NCBI RefSeq assembly: GCF_013409045.1
Contig: NZ_JACCBT010000001.1
Coordinates: 310,001-374,000 of the forward strand
DNA length: 64,000 nt
From: Actinomadura citrea
GTDB lineage: Bacteria; Actinomycetota; Actinomycetes; Streptosporangiales; Streptosporangiaceae
Direction: 5' to 3'
The notes under the pieces were generated by a model that was not told the DNA's origin, searched no databases, and worked only from the letters and a program-made list of their open reading frames with translations. Every line of letters begins with the position of its first letter. Within the stretch, counting starts at the first letter, position 1. Shown piece after piece: positions 15,079-22,983 of this stretch. The translations under genes and the position numbers were made by a program.

Positions 15079-15932
15079 CGACCGACCAGGCGAAACCGAG
15101 GAACCAGTCGTCGTCGCTGCGCCGCGCGCTCGCCGTCCTCGACCACGTCCGCGACCACGCCGGGGCGCGCGGGGTGTCGCTGACCCGCATCGCCGACGAC
15201 CTCGACGTCAGCAAGAGCACCGTGCTGCGGCTCGCGCAGCCGCTCATCGACGGCGACCTGCTCGCCCGCGACCGCGAGACCGGCTGGTTCCGGCTCGGGC
15301 ACGGCGCGCTGCGGCTCGGCCAGGCGTACCTGTCGACGCTGGACATGCGGTCGGTCGCCGCCGACCCGCTGCGCCGCCTCCAGCACCTCGCGGGGGAGAC
15401 GTGCCACCTCGTCGTCTACGAGGCCCCCGACGTCGTCTACATCGACAAGGTGGAGAACGAGCACAACGTCCGGATGGCGTCCCGCGTCGGGCTGCGGATG
15501 CCCGCCTACCGGACGGCCGTCGGCAAGGCCGTCCTCGCCTGGCTCGGCGAGGACGACCTCCAGAGGGTCGTCGCCGCCGGGATGCCGGCGCGCACCGAGC
15601 GGACGATCATCGACCCGGCGCGGCTGGCCGCCGAGCTGGAGCGGGTGCGCCTCACCGGGTACGCCGTGGACGACCGGGAGAACGAGCCCGAGGTCCGCTG
15701 CGTCGCCGCGCCGATCTTCGACCACACCGACCGGCCCGTCGGGGCGCTCAGCGTGTCCGGGCTGACGTCCCGGATGACGCCGGCGCGGGTCCGGGAGGTC
15801 GGGCCGATGGTCGAGCGGGCGGGCCTGGAGATCTCCCGCGTGCTCGGCTCGTCCCGGCCGTTCCGCCGCCGCCCCGACCGGCCCCGCCACGACACGTCCC
15901 GTCACGACCCGCAGGAAGGGAACCAGCCGTGA
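15075..15932 (+). CDS. IclR-family transcriptional regulator
   Basis: A 285-residue regulator. The winged helix-turn-helix is at about 12-75 (LRRALAVLDHVRDHAG, ADDLDVSKSTVLRLAQPL). The effector domain (about 90-260) has GETCHLVVYEAPDVVYIDKV and GLRMPAYRTAVGKAVLAW, typical of IclR. The C-terminal 25 residues are an Arg/His-rich tail. It overlaps the leader ORF upstream and the deaminase downstream (GTGA), so it is expressed with the operon it probably controls. Likely sites are at 13277-13298 and 22861-22880. Confidence 0.9.
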   Translation: MTTDQAKPRNQSSSLRRALAVLDHVRDHAGARGVSLTRIADDLDVSKSTVLRLAQPLIDGDLLARDRETGWFRLGHGALRLGQAYLSTLDMRSVAADPLRRLQHLAGETCHLVVYEAPDVVYIDKVENEHNVRMASRVGLRMPAYRTAVGKAVLAWLGEDDLQRVVAAGMPARTERTIIDPARLAAELERVRLTGYAVDDRENEPEVRCVAAPIFDHTDRPVGALSVSGLTSRMTPARVREVGPMVERAGLEISRVLGSSRPFRRRPDRPRHDTSRHDPQEGNQP

Positions 15933-17143
15933 GCCTCACCATTCCCGGCGAGCACGTCGACTGGCGGACCAAGGGCCTCTGGGTGCCCGGTCCGCCCGTC
16001 CCCCTGGAGGAGTTCGCCGCCGCCCGGCACCCGCTGTTCGGCGGCCCGTTCACCTGGCCGGTGATGGTGGCGCGGCGGTCGGCGATGGACCACAACATCG
16101 CGGCCCTCGCCGCGTTCGGCCGGGAGCACGGGCTCGCGTTCGCGCCGCACGGCAAGACGTCCATGGCGCCGACGCTGTTCCAGGCCCAGCTGGACGCGGG
16201 CGCCTGGGGCATCACCGCCGCGACCGCCAACCAGGTGCTCGCCTACCGGACGTTCGGCGTCCCCCGCATCCTGCTGGCCAACGAACTGCTCGACCCGACC
16301 GCGCTGCGCTGGCTCGGCGGCGAGATCGACCGCGGCCTGGAGTTCCTGCTGTACGCCGACTCCGCCGAGGGCGTCGCGGCGATCTCCGCGGCGGCCGGCG
16401 AGCGCCCGTTCCGGGTGCTCGTCGAGCTCGGCCACGGCAACGGCCGCACCGGCTGCCGCACCGTGGCGGAACTGACCGCCGTCGCCCGCGCCGTCGCCGA
16501 CGCGCCCGGCACGGAACTCGCCGGCGTCGCCGGGTACGAGGGCGGACTGCCGGACGTCGCGGCGGCCGGCGCCTATCTCGGCGCGCTGCGCGACGCGACC
16601 GCCGAGCTGTCGCCGCTGCTCCCCCGCGACGTCGTCGTCACCGCCGGCGGCAGCGCCTACTTCGACCAGGTCGCCGAGAAGCTCGCGGGCGACTGGCTGC
16701 CCGGCCACGACCTCACCGTGGTGCTGCGCAGCGGCGCCTACGTCTCCCACGACGACGGCATCTACACCGAGCGGACGCCGTTCAACCGCGTCCCCGGCTC
16801 GCTGGACGCCGCGCTGGAGATCTGGGCGCAGGTCACGTCCGTCCCGGAACCCGGCCTTGCGATCGTCGGGATGGGCAAGCGGGAGGCCCCCTACGACGCG
16901 GGCCTGCCCGTCCCGCTGCGGATCCGCGGGGCGGACGGGACGATCGCCCCCGCGGACGGCATGCGCGTCACCGACACCAACGACCACCACGCCTACGTCG
17001 CGACGGGGGACGCCTCCCCGCGTCCGGGGGACCTGATCTGCTTCGGCATCTCCCACCCCTGCACGGCCTTCGACAAGTGGCAGGTCATCCCCGTCGTGGA
17101 CGACGACCACACGGTGGTCGACCTGATCCGCACGTACTTCTGA
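15929..17143 (+). CDS. D-serine dehydratase-like PLP enzyme (fold III amino acid deaminase)
   Basis: A 404-residue fold-type III PLP enzyme related to eukaryotic-type D-serine dehydratase and D-threonine aldolase. PLP Lys76 lies in FAPHGKTS; the metal site near the C-terminus is seen in DTNDHHAYV and GISHPCTAFDKW (His-x-Cys), as in the zinc-dependent DSD1 type. It eliminates water and ammonia from beta-hydroxy D-amino acids. GTG 15929 overlaps the IclR stop. Followed by KDPG aldolase and KDG kinase, its likely substrate is D-glucosaminate, giving 2-keto-3-deoxygluconate; D-serine is the alternative. Confidence 0.85.
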   Translation: MSLTIPGEHVDWRTKGLWVPGPPVPLEEFAAARHPLFGGPFTWPVMVARRSAMDHNIAALAAFGREHGLAFAPHGKTSMAPTLFQAQLDAGAWGITAATANQVLAYRTFGVPRILLANELLDPTALRWLGGEIDRGLEFLLYADSAEGVAAISAAAGERPFRVLVELGHGNGRTGCRTVAELTAVARAVADAPGTELAGVAGYEGGLPDVAAAGAYLGALRDATAELSPLLPRDVVVTAGGSAYFDQVAEKLAGDWLPGHDLTVVLRSGAYVSHDDGIYTERTPFNRVPGSLDAALEIWAQVTSVPEPGLAIVGMGKREAPYDAGLPVPLRIRGADGTIAPADGMRVTDTNDHHAYVATGDASPRPGDLICFGISHPCTAFDKWQVIPVVDDDHTVVDLIRTYF

Positions 17144-17170
17144 GACCGGTACCTCCGAGAAGGGCATCCC

Positions 17171-17836
17171 ATGATCCCCCGACTGGCGCCGGGACCCGCG
17201 CTGACCGCGACCGCAGTGGTCGCGGTCGTGCGCGGCCGCCGCGCCGACCGCGTCGCCGACGTCCTGGACGCGCTGGTCGCCGCCGGCGTCCGCTGCCTGG
17301 AGGTCACCCTGAACACCCCGGGCGCGCTGGACGGCCTGCGCGCGGCCCGCGACCGGCTGCCCGCGGGCGTCGAGCTCGGCGCCGGAACGGTCCGCACCCG
17401 CGCGGACGCGGAGGCCGCGGTGGACGCCGGCGCGTCCTTCCTCGTCGCCCCCGACACCCGCGACGAGGTCGCCGAGGTGGCCCGAGCCCAGGGCCTCGGC
17501 TACTACCCGGGCGCCCTCACCCCGAACGAGGTGGCCCGCGCCTGGGACCTCGGCGCCACCGCCGTGAAGATCTTCCCGGCGAACGCGTTCGGGCCGCGCT
17601 ACCTGCGCGACCTCGCCGAGCCGTTCCGGGACGTCCGGCTGCTGCCGACGGGCGGCATCGGCCCGGACACCGCCGCCGGCTACATCGCCGCCGGGGCGAT
17701 CGCGGTCGGCGCCGGGGGCTCCCTCATCGGCGACGCCCTCGACGGCGGCTCCCTCACCGCCCTGTCCGACCGGGCGCGGGCGCTGCTCGCCGCGGCGGCC
17801 CCGCGGGAGCGCGCCCCGCGGGAGGCCGTCCGATGA
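17171..17836 (+). CDS. eda: 2-dehydro-3-deoxy-phosphogluconate (KDPG/KHG) aldolase
   Basis: A 221-residue class I aldolase cleaving KDPG to pyruvate and glyceraldehyde 3-phosphate, or 4-hydroxy-2-oxoglutarate to pyruvate and glyoxylate. Schiff-base Lys133 lies in AVKIFPANAFGP and the acid/base Glu44 in LEVTLNTP; the phosphate loop is GGIGPDT and GAGGSL. Length is normal. It sits 27 bp after the deaminase and overlaps the kinase start by ATGA, so aldolase and kinase are made together. Confidence 0.92.
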   Translation: MIPRLAPGPALTATAVVAVVRGRRADRVADVLDALVAAGVRCLEVTLNTPGALDGLRAARDRLPAGVELGAGTVRTRADAEAAVDAGASFLVAPDTRDEVAEVARAQGLGYYPGALTPNEVARAWDLGATAVKIFPANAFGPRYLRDLAEPFRDVRLLPTGGIGPDTAAGYIAAGAIAVGAGGSLIGDALDGGSLTALSDRARALLAAAAPRERAPREAVR

Positions 17837-18783
17837 GCCTCGACCTCGTCACGTTCGGCGAGACCATGGCGCGGCTGGAGAACCCCGCCGTCGGGCCGAT
17901 GCGGCACGCCCGCTCGCTCGACCTCGGCATCGGCGGCGCCGAGTCGAACACGGCGATCGGGCTGTCGCGGCTCGGCGGCAGCGCGGCCTGGTTCGGCCGC
18001 GTCGGCGACGACGAGTTCGGCCGGCTGATCACCACGGTGCTCGCCGGGGAGGGCGTCCGGCTCGGCCACACGGTGGTGGACGGCACCGCGCCCACCGCGC
18101 TGCTGTTCAAGGAGCGCCGCTCGGGCACGCTCACCCGCGTCCAGTACTACCGTACGGGCAGCGCGGGCTCCCGCCTGCGCCCGTCCGACGTCCCGCACGA
18201 CCTGATCCGGACCGCGCGCGTCCTGCACGTCACCGGCATCACCGCCGCGATCAGCGACACCGCCCGCCAGGCGCTGGACGACGCCGTCGAGACCGCGCGG
18301 GACGCGGGCGTCCCCGTCTCTCTCGACCTCAACTACCGGTCGGCGCTGTGGACGCCCTCCGAGGCCGGCGCATGCCTGCACACCCTGGTCAAGCGCGCCG
18401 ACCTGGTGTTCGCGACCGAGCAGGAGGCCCGCCTCGTCGTGCCCGGCGACGACCCGGGCGCGCTCGCCACCGCTCTGGCCGCGCTGGGCCCCCGCGACGT
18501 CCTCGTCAAGCGGGGCGCCGCCGGGGTGGTCGCGTTCTGCGAGGGCCGGCTGCACGTCCGGCCCGCCCACCGGGTCCCCGTCGTGGACCCGGTCGGCGCC
18601 GGGGACGCGTTCGCCGCCGGCTACCTCGCCGAGTTCGTCCGCGGCCTGCCCGTCGCCGCCCGCCTGGCCACGGCCACGGCCACGGGCGCCTACGCCGTCA
18701 CCGTCCGCGGCGACTGGGAGGGCCTGCCCGGCCGCGCCGATCTGGAACTCTTGAGAACCACGGAAAACGACGTCACCCGATGA
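17833..18783 (+). CDS. kdgK: PfkB-family sugar kinase, probable 2-keto-3-deoxygluconate kinase
   Basis: A 316-residue ribokinase-fold kinase. The N-terminal signature GIGGAESNTAIGLSRLGG and the C-terminal VVDPVGAGDAFAAGYLAE (catalytic Asp in GAGD) are intact. Lineage features (FGETMARL start, YYRTGSAGSRLRPSDV) fit KdgK. Next to a KDPG aldolase, the expected reaction is 2-keto-3-deoxygluconate plus ATP to KDPG. The start overlaps the aldolase stop. Its stop overlaps a six-codon mini-ORF (MTGVTR, 18780-18800) made by a local duplication of GTCACC-x-GATGA before RidA. Confidence 0.88.
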   Translation: MSLDLVTFGETMARLENPAVGPMRHARSLDLGIGGAESNTAIGLSRLGGSAAWFGRVGDDEFGRLITTVLAGEGVRLGHTVVDGTAPTALLFKERRSGTLTRVQYYRTGSAGSRLRPSDVPHDLIRTARVLHVTGITAAISDTARQALDDAVETARDAGVPVSLDLNYRSALWTPSEAGACLHTLVKRADLVFATEQEARLVVPGDDPGALATALAALGPRDVLVKRGAAGVVAFCEGRLHVRPAHRVPVVDPVGAGDAFAAGYLAEFVRGLPVAARLATATATGAYAVTVRGDWEGLPGRADLELLRTTENDVTR

Positions 18784-18810
18784 CCGGCGTCACCAGATGA
18801 GGAGACAGAC

Positions 18811-19194
18811 ATGAGCAAGCGCGAACTTCGCAGCGCGGACTCCGCCCCGCCCGTCGGCACCTACTCGCAGGGGCTCGTGGTCGGCGACTTCGTGTACACG
18901 TCCGGCATGGGGCCGTTGGACCCGAAGACCGGCGAGATCGTCGGCACGGACGTCGCCGCACAGACCCGGCAGACCCTCGCCAACCTGGCCGCGATCCTGC
19001 GCGAGCACGGGCTCGGGCTGGACGACGTGGTGAAGTCGACCGTCCACCTCCAGGACCTCCACCGCGACTTCGCCGCCTACGACGAGGTCTACCGGGAGCA
19101 CTTCACCAAGCCCTACCCGGTGCGCACCACCGTGGGCTCGGAGCTGATGAACATCCTCGTCGAGATCGACTTCGTCGCCTACAAGAAGAGCTGA
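18811..19194 (+). CDS. ridA: RidA family enamine/imine deaminase
   Basis: A 127-residue YjgF/YER057c/UK114-fold trimer subunit. GTYSQGLVVGDFVYTSGMGP, the KSTVHLQDLHRDFAAYDEVY stretch and YPVRTTVGSEL with its active-site Arg are characteristic. RidA hydrolyses reactive enamines and imines released by PLP dehydratases. The PLP deaminase at 15929 makes such products, so the gene fits as housekeeping for this operon. ATG 18811 follows GAGGAGA. It is the last gene of the run. Confidence 0.93.
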   Translation: MSKRELRSADSAPPVGTYSQGLVVGDFVYTSGMGPLDPKTGEIVGTDVAAQTRQTLANLAAILREHGLGLDDVVKSTVHLQDLHRDFAAYDEVYREHFTKPYPVRTTVGSELMNILVEIDFVAYKKS

Positions 19195-19243
19195 CGGACT
19201 CGTCCCTCTTCGCCAGGGGAGGAGGAACTGCGAGGATGGTCGC

Positions 19244-19555
19244 ATGAACGCGTGGATCACCGTCGTCACGTACGAGAACGTCCGGGGCTGCCCGGGCCCC
19301 GCGGCCGCGCTGCGGGGTTGACTGCGTGACCGCGGCATCGACTGGATGCCCTTCCAGGACGACGAGGTCACGATAGGGCTCGCCTGCGGGCGCGACGACG
19401 ACGGGCGCGCACGCGGCTGGTACAGCGTCCAGGTGCGGGCCGAGGCCCTCCGGCACCTCGGTCTGCATCCCGACCAGCCGACGTCCCGGGTCACCGGTCC
19501 CTCGCCCCCGGCGTGGTGGCACGCCGCCGCGGAGCGCGGGGCGCGCTCGCGGTGA
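19244..19555 (+). pseudogene. Small gene interrupted by an in-frame TGA
   Basis: ATG 19244 (GAGGATG upstream) opens MNAWITVVTYENVRGCPGP and reaches TGA at 19319-19321 after 25 codons. The same frame stays open and protein-like to 19555 (LRDRGIDWMPFQDDEVTIGL, and WYSVQVRAEALRHLGLHPDQ). Removing the stop gives a 103-residue protein of no family I recognise. Either it is a recent pseudogene, a sequencing error, or the second half starts separately at ATG 19346. Its 3' end overlaps the convergent DUF6069 gene by 65 bp. Confidence 0.5.
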
Positions 19556-19988
19556 CTCGGTCGTCCGCGGCCGAGAGGCGGCGGGCGAACATCGGGATGA
19601 TGATCGCCGCGGCCAGGACGTGCGCGGCGCACAGCATCACCTTCGTCGAGGTCGCCGTGGCCCCCGCGGCGACGGGCGTCGTGAACGACAGCACCGTCAG
19701 CGCGACCGCCGCCCACACGAACGTCCGGGACGGCCTCCCGGCGAACCGCGCGAGGAGCATCGCGAGGACCGTCCCCCAGAACGTGCAGATGACGGTCCCC
19801 ATCGCGAACATGCCGACCATGATCGGCTCGGTGGCGTCGGCGCCGACGCCGCCGGCCTCCATCGGGACGCCTGCCGCGCGGGCGGCCAGGCCGAACAGTT
19901 CGGTGGCGACGGACCCGGCCAGCGCCGCGGCCGCGCCGGTCAGCCAGATCGGGCGGCCGCTGCCGGTGAACGTCTGAGCGATGTCCAT
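19491..19988 (-). CDS. DUF6069 family membrane protein
   Basis: A 165-residue integral membrane protein with four spans (about 14-35, 52-75, 88-108 and 115-138), including GMFAMGTVICTFWGTVLAML. The ATG follows GAAAGGAG. Members of this family are common in actinomycetes and often lie next to ECF sigma genes, as here; their function is not known. The last 20 residues are a basic tail overlapping the interrupted gene on the other strand. Confidence 0.75.
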   Translation of the reverse strand: MDIAQTFTGSGRPIWLTGAAAALAGSVATELFGLAARAAGVPMEAGGVGADATEPIMVGMFAMGTVICTFWGTVLAMLLARFAGRPSRTFVWAAVALTVLSFTTPVAAGATATSTKVMLCAAHVLAAAIIIPMFARRLSAADDRVTASAPRAPRRRATTPGARDR

Positions 19989-20046
19989 GATGTGCTCCTT
20001 TCAGGGCTTCTGAAAGGAAGTCGAAGCCGCGGCGCCGGAATCGACA

Positions 20047-20982
20047 TCATCCGCCGAATATCTCCGGCAGATCGAACGCGGCGAACACCCGGGCGTCCTG
20101 GAAGACGACGTTGCGCGCCACACCCCGCGGGGTCACGGTGAAGACCTGCAGCGTGTGCAGCCGGTACGCGCCCTCGGACCGCCGGTACGCGACAAGGGCC
20201 GGCTGCCCGTTGGCGGACGTCCGCGCCATCCGCCAGTCGGCGCCCGCCATCGCGAACACCCGCGCCATGAACCGCCCGTAGTCGCGCCGCCCGCGGTACC
20301 AGAGCGGCACGGGCGGCATCTCCATGACGGCGTCGTCGGTCAGCAGCGCCACCAGGCCGTCGACGTCGGCCGCCTCGAACGACCTCACGTACCGGTCGAG
20401 GACCGCGGCGATCTCCGCGTCGTCCGGCTCGGCGATCTCCTCCTCCGCCGCGATGCCCGACAGGCCCGCCCGGGCGCGTTGCAGGGCGCTGTTCACCGCG
20501 GCCGGAGAGGTCTCCAGCAGTTCCGCCGTCTCGGCCGCGCCGAACTCCAGGACGTCCCGCAGAATCAGCACGGCCCGCTGCCGGGGCGGCAACACCTGCA
20601 TCGCCGCCACCAGCGCCAACCGCAGGCTGCCGCGCCGCACGACCCGCGCCGCCGGGTCGTCCAGCAGCGCGTCCGGGAACGGCTGCAACCACGGCACCTC
20701 CAGCGACGGGGTCAGCGGCGCGTCCGGGTCGTCGCTCGGCCCGCCGAGCCCGGACGGGAGCGGGCGCCGGGCCCGCCCCCGCAGCGCCGTCAGGCACACG
20801 TTCGTCGCGATCTTGTAGAGCCAGGTACGGACGGACGCCAGGCGCGGCTCGTAGCGGTCCCGGGCCCGCCACGCGCGCAGCATCGTCTCCTGGACGAGGT
20901 CCTCCGCCTCGTGCACCGAGCCGACCATCCGGTAGCAGTGCACCAGCAGCTCGCGCCGGTAGGAGTCGAGATCCTCGTCCAC
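20047..20982 (-). CDS. ECF sigma factor with C-terminal SnoaL-like domain
   Basis: A 311-residue sigma factor. GTG 20982 follows GGAGG at 6-nt spacing. Region 2 is in residues 5-75 (RELLVHCYRMVGSVHEAEDL, VRTWLYKIATNVCL), region 4 at about 135-190 (LPPRQRAVLILRDVL, TSPAAVNSALQRAR). Residues 195-311 form a SnoaL-like domain (VLDRYVRSFEAADVDGLVAL, WYRGRRDY). In such ECF groups the tail replaces an anti-sigma factor as intramolecular control. The upstream gene also encodes a SnoaL protein, and a paralogue begins at 63371. Confidence 0.9.
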   Translation of the reverse strand: MDEDLDSYRRELLVHCYRMVGSVHEAEDLVQETMLRAWRARDRYEPRLASVRTWLYKIATNVCLTALRGRARRPLPSGLGGPSDDPDAPLTPSLEVPWLQPFPDALLDDPAARVVRRGSLRLALVAAMQVLPPRQRAVLILRDVLEFGAAETAELLETSPAAVNSALQRARAGLSGIAAEEEIAEPDDAEIAAVLDRYVRSFEAADVDGLVALLTDDAVMEMPPVPLWYRGRRDYGRFMARVFAMAGADWRMARTSANGQPALVAYRRSEGAYRLHTLQVFTVTPRGVARNVVFQDARVFAAFDLPEIFGG

Positions 20983-20995
20983 GGTGGTCCTCCGG

Positions 20996-21379
20996 TCAGC
21001 GGGCGGGCGCGTTGGCGTAGGCGGCGACGAGCCACCGCCCGTCCCGCCGCGACAGCACCCAGGTGGCGAGCCGCTCGCGTTCGGGCGGGAACTCCTGCTC
21101 CCCCGCCATGATGATGCCCGCCCTGCTGACGACGATCGCGGTGTCGCCGTGCACGCGGACGTCCTGCGGCTCGTCCACGCCCCGGGAGCCCTTGAGCGGC
21201 CCGGCGAACGCGGCGGCCATGTAGCCGCGCACCGCCTCGCGGCCCTGGTTGAACACACCGGGCATCACCACGGTCGCGTCCTCGACGTAGTGGTCGGCGA
21301 ACGCGTCGGCGTCGCCGTCGCCCCACGCCTTGTACAGCCGCTCGAAGACTTCGCGGACGGCCGTCTCGTCGCTGTTCAT
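20996..21379 (-). CDS. SnoaL-like (SgcJ/EcaC-type) protein
   Basis: A 127-residue NTF2/SnoaL-fold protein: VREVFERLYKAWGDGDADAF, HYVEDATVVMPGVF, VRGYMAAAFAG and WVLSRRDGRWLVAAYANAP. This fold binds small hydrophobic ligands; some relatives are cyclases or isomerases, many uncharacterised. It starts at ATG 21379 (GAAGGGA upstream) and ends 13 bp before the sigma factor, so the two form an operon. It may sense a ligand for the sigma system (inference). Confidence 0.82.
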   Translation of the reverse strand: MNSDETAVREVFERLYKAWGDGDADAFADHYVEDATVVMPGVFNQGREAVRGYMAAAFAGPLKGSRGVDEPQDVRVHGDTAIVVSRAGIIMAGEQEFPPERERLATWVLSRRDGRWLVAAYANAPAR

Positions 21380-21446
21380 CGCTTGAGTCCCTTCTCGAAC
21401 CGGATCGGTCGAGGTGTGTACTGCGGGGAGCTCACCGATTCATCGC

Positions 21447-21472
21447 TCCGCCGCAAGAAATCTCGCGGCGGA
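21447..21472. terminator. Hairpin in sigma/M20 intergenic region
   Basis: TCCGCCGC (21447-21454) pairs perfectly with GCGGCGGA (21465-21472) around a 10-nt loop. It is the second of two hairpins after the M20 gene stop and lies upstream of the SnoaL start. Confidence 0.4.
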
Positions 21473-21479
21473 AACGACA

Positions 21480-21505
21480 AGGGGCCCGGCGTGAACCGGG
21501 CCCCT
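21480..21505 (-). terminator. Terminator of the M20 amidohydrolase gene
   Basis: AGGGGCCCGG (21480-21489) pairs perfectly with CCGGGCCCCT (21496-21505) around CGTGAA, 43 bp after the M20 stop. On the minus strand it is followed by TTGTCGTTTCC, a weak T-tract. A second hairpin at 21447 backs it up. Confidence 0.65.
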
Positions 21506-21547
21506 CGGCCGTGATCGATGAGGGGTCGATCGCGGTCGGTCGGTGCG

Positions 21548-22789
21548 TCAGACCTCAGACCGTGACCGGTCCAGAGCCTTCAGCGCCGTGTGCACCAGCA
21601 GCTGGACGCCGAGCGCGATGCAGCTCTCGTCGACGTCGAAACCGCCCTGGTGCAGGTCGTACTTCGGCGTGCCGGGCCTGCGCACGCCGAAGCGTCCGAG
21701 GGCGCCCTTGGTCAGTTCGAGGTACAGGGCGAAGTCCTCCCCGCCGATGCTCTGACCGGTGGGGTTGATCTTGTCCTCGCCGAGCGCCAGACGACCGGAG
21801 TCCCGGAAGATCTGCACGCTCGTCGCCTCGTTGATCGTGGGCGGCAGGCCGATCGAGGTGATCAGCTCCGCCTGGATCCCGTAGAACTCCGCCAGATGAC
21901 CGAGCAGCCTCCGCAGCTCGGCCAGGGCGAACCGCCGGTTCTGCGGGTCCAGGCAGCGGAGCGTCCCCTCGAGGAATCCCTCGGTGGGGATCGCGTTCGC
22001 CGCCGAACCCGCCTCGATGCGGCCCCAGCCCAGCACGTGGGCGGAACGCGCGTCGATCCCGCGCGACAGCACCGCCGGCAGGCCGACCTGGATGGCCCCC
22101 AAGGCCGTGATCAGGTCGGCGGTCAGGTGCGGCCGTGCGGTGTGCCCGCCCGGCCCGGTGACCTCCACCCGGATCTTGTCGTAGGAGGCCGTGATCGCCC
22201 CGGTCCGCAGACCGAGGTATCCGACCTCCTGCGCCGGATCGCAGTGCAGCGCGAAGATGCGCTCCACCCCGTCCAGACCGCCGGCGGCGATCACGTTCCG
22301 CGCGCCGCCGGGCAGCTCCTCGGCGGGCTGGAAGATCAGCCGCACCGTTCCGGGAAGCAGGCCGGCCTCGGCCAGCATCGCCAGGAAGCGCCCCGTGCCC
22401 AGCACCATGGTGGTGTGGACGTCGTGGCCGCAGTTGTGCGCGACGCCCGGCACCGTCGAGCGGTACGGGACGTCCTTGGTGTCGTGCTGCGGCAGCGCGT
22501 CGATGTCCGCGCGCAGCGCGATCATCGGACCGTCGCCCCCGCGGATGTCGCAGATGACGCCGGTACCGCCGGGCAGGACCCGCGACTCGAGGCCGATCGC
22601 GGTCAGGAACCCGACGATGGCCGTGGTCGTGCGGTGCTCCGTGAATGCGACCTCCGGGTGCGCGTGCAGGTCACGGCGGAAGCCGATCAGCTGCTGCTCG
22701 CACCGGGAGAGGTATTCGTCGACCCGGCGCCTCAGGCCGCCGAGGTCGAAACCGGACGCGCCCGCGCCCGGAGTCCAGATTTCGGACAT
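21548..22789 (-). CDS. M20D family amidohydrolase (N-acyl amino acid hydrolase)
   Basis: A 413-residue zinc amidohydrolase of the hippurate hydrolase/IAA-amino acid hydrolase group, cleaving N-acyl amino acids. HPEVAFTEHRTT, HNCGHDVHTTM (metal site), FQPAEELPGGAR (catalytic Glu), FALHCDP and the late GGEDFALYL carry the expected residues. The dimerisation domain (about 195-310) is complete. Upstream lies a 20-bp element at 22861-22880 sharing GTGTTGCAAA with the promoter of the N-acyl-D-amino acid deacylase operon, so both deacylases may be induced together. Confidence 0.9.
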   Translation of the reverse strand: MSEIWTPGAGASGFDLGGLRRRVDEYLSRCEQQLIGFRRDLHAHPEVAFTEHRTTTAIVGFLTAIGLESRVLPGGTGVICDIRGGDGPMIALRADIDALPQHDTKDVPYRSTVPGVAHNCGHDVHTTMVLGTGRFLAMLAEAGLLPGTVRLIFQPAEELPGGARNVIAAGGLDGVERIFALHCDPAQEVGYLGLRTGAITASYDKIRVEVTGPGGHTARPHLTADLITALGAIQVGLPAVLSRGIDARSAHVLGWGRIEAGSAANAIPTEGFLEGTLRCLDPQNRRFALAELRRLLGHLAEFYGIQAELITSIGLPPTINEATSVQIFRDSGRLALGEDKINPTGQSIGGEDFALYLELTKGALGRFGVRRPGTPKYDLHQGGFDVDESCIALGVQLLVHTALKALDRSRSEV

Positions 22790-22860
22790 GGCTTTCCCTT
22801 ACGTGTCTTGTTTGTCGTGTGGCGTCTGATGATCGCCACGGGGAACAACGTACACGGATA

Positions 22861-22880
22861 GTGCGATTTTGCAACACGTG
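22861..22880 (-). promoter_or_regulatory. Probable IclR-type operator upstream of M20 gene
   Basis: On the minus strand the site reads CACGTGTTGCAAAATCGCAC. GTGTTGCAAA is identical to 13289-13298 and the following AATC extends the similarity. It lies 72 bp before the M20 start. GTG/CAC ends give it a loose dyad. Confidence 0.5.
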
Positions 22881-22983
22881 CCGACTGCGGTAAGCGGGCC
22901 TTAGGAATCGACCAAACCCGGGAAAAAGGAAAAATGGTCGGAAAGGGGAAGAAGGTAACTGTATCCCGGCGCAGAGAAGCGGG

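Noticed and set aside
19319..19321. TGA as a selenocysteine codon
   Set aside because: No selenoprotein family, no selenocysteine insertion hairpin seen after the TGA, and no sel genes in the window.
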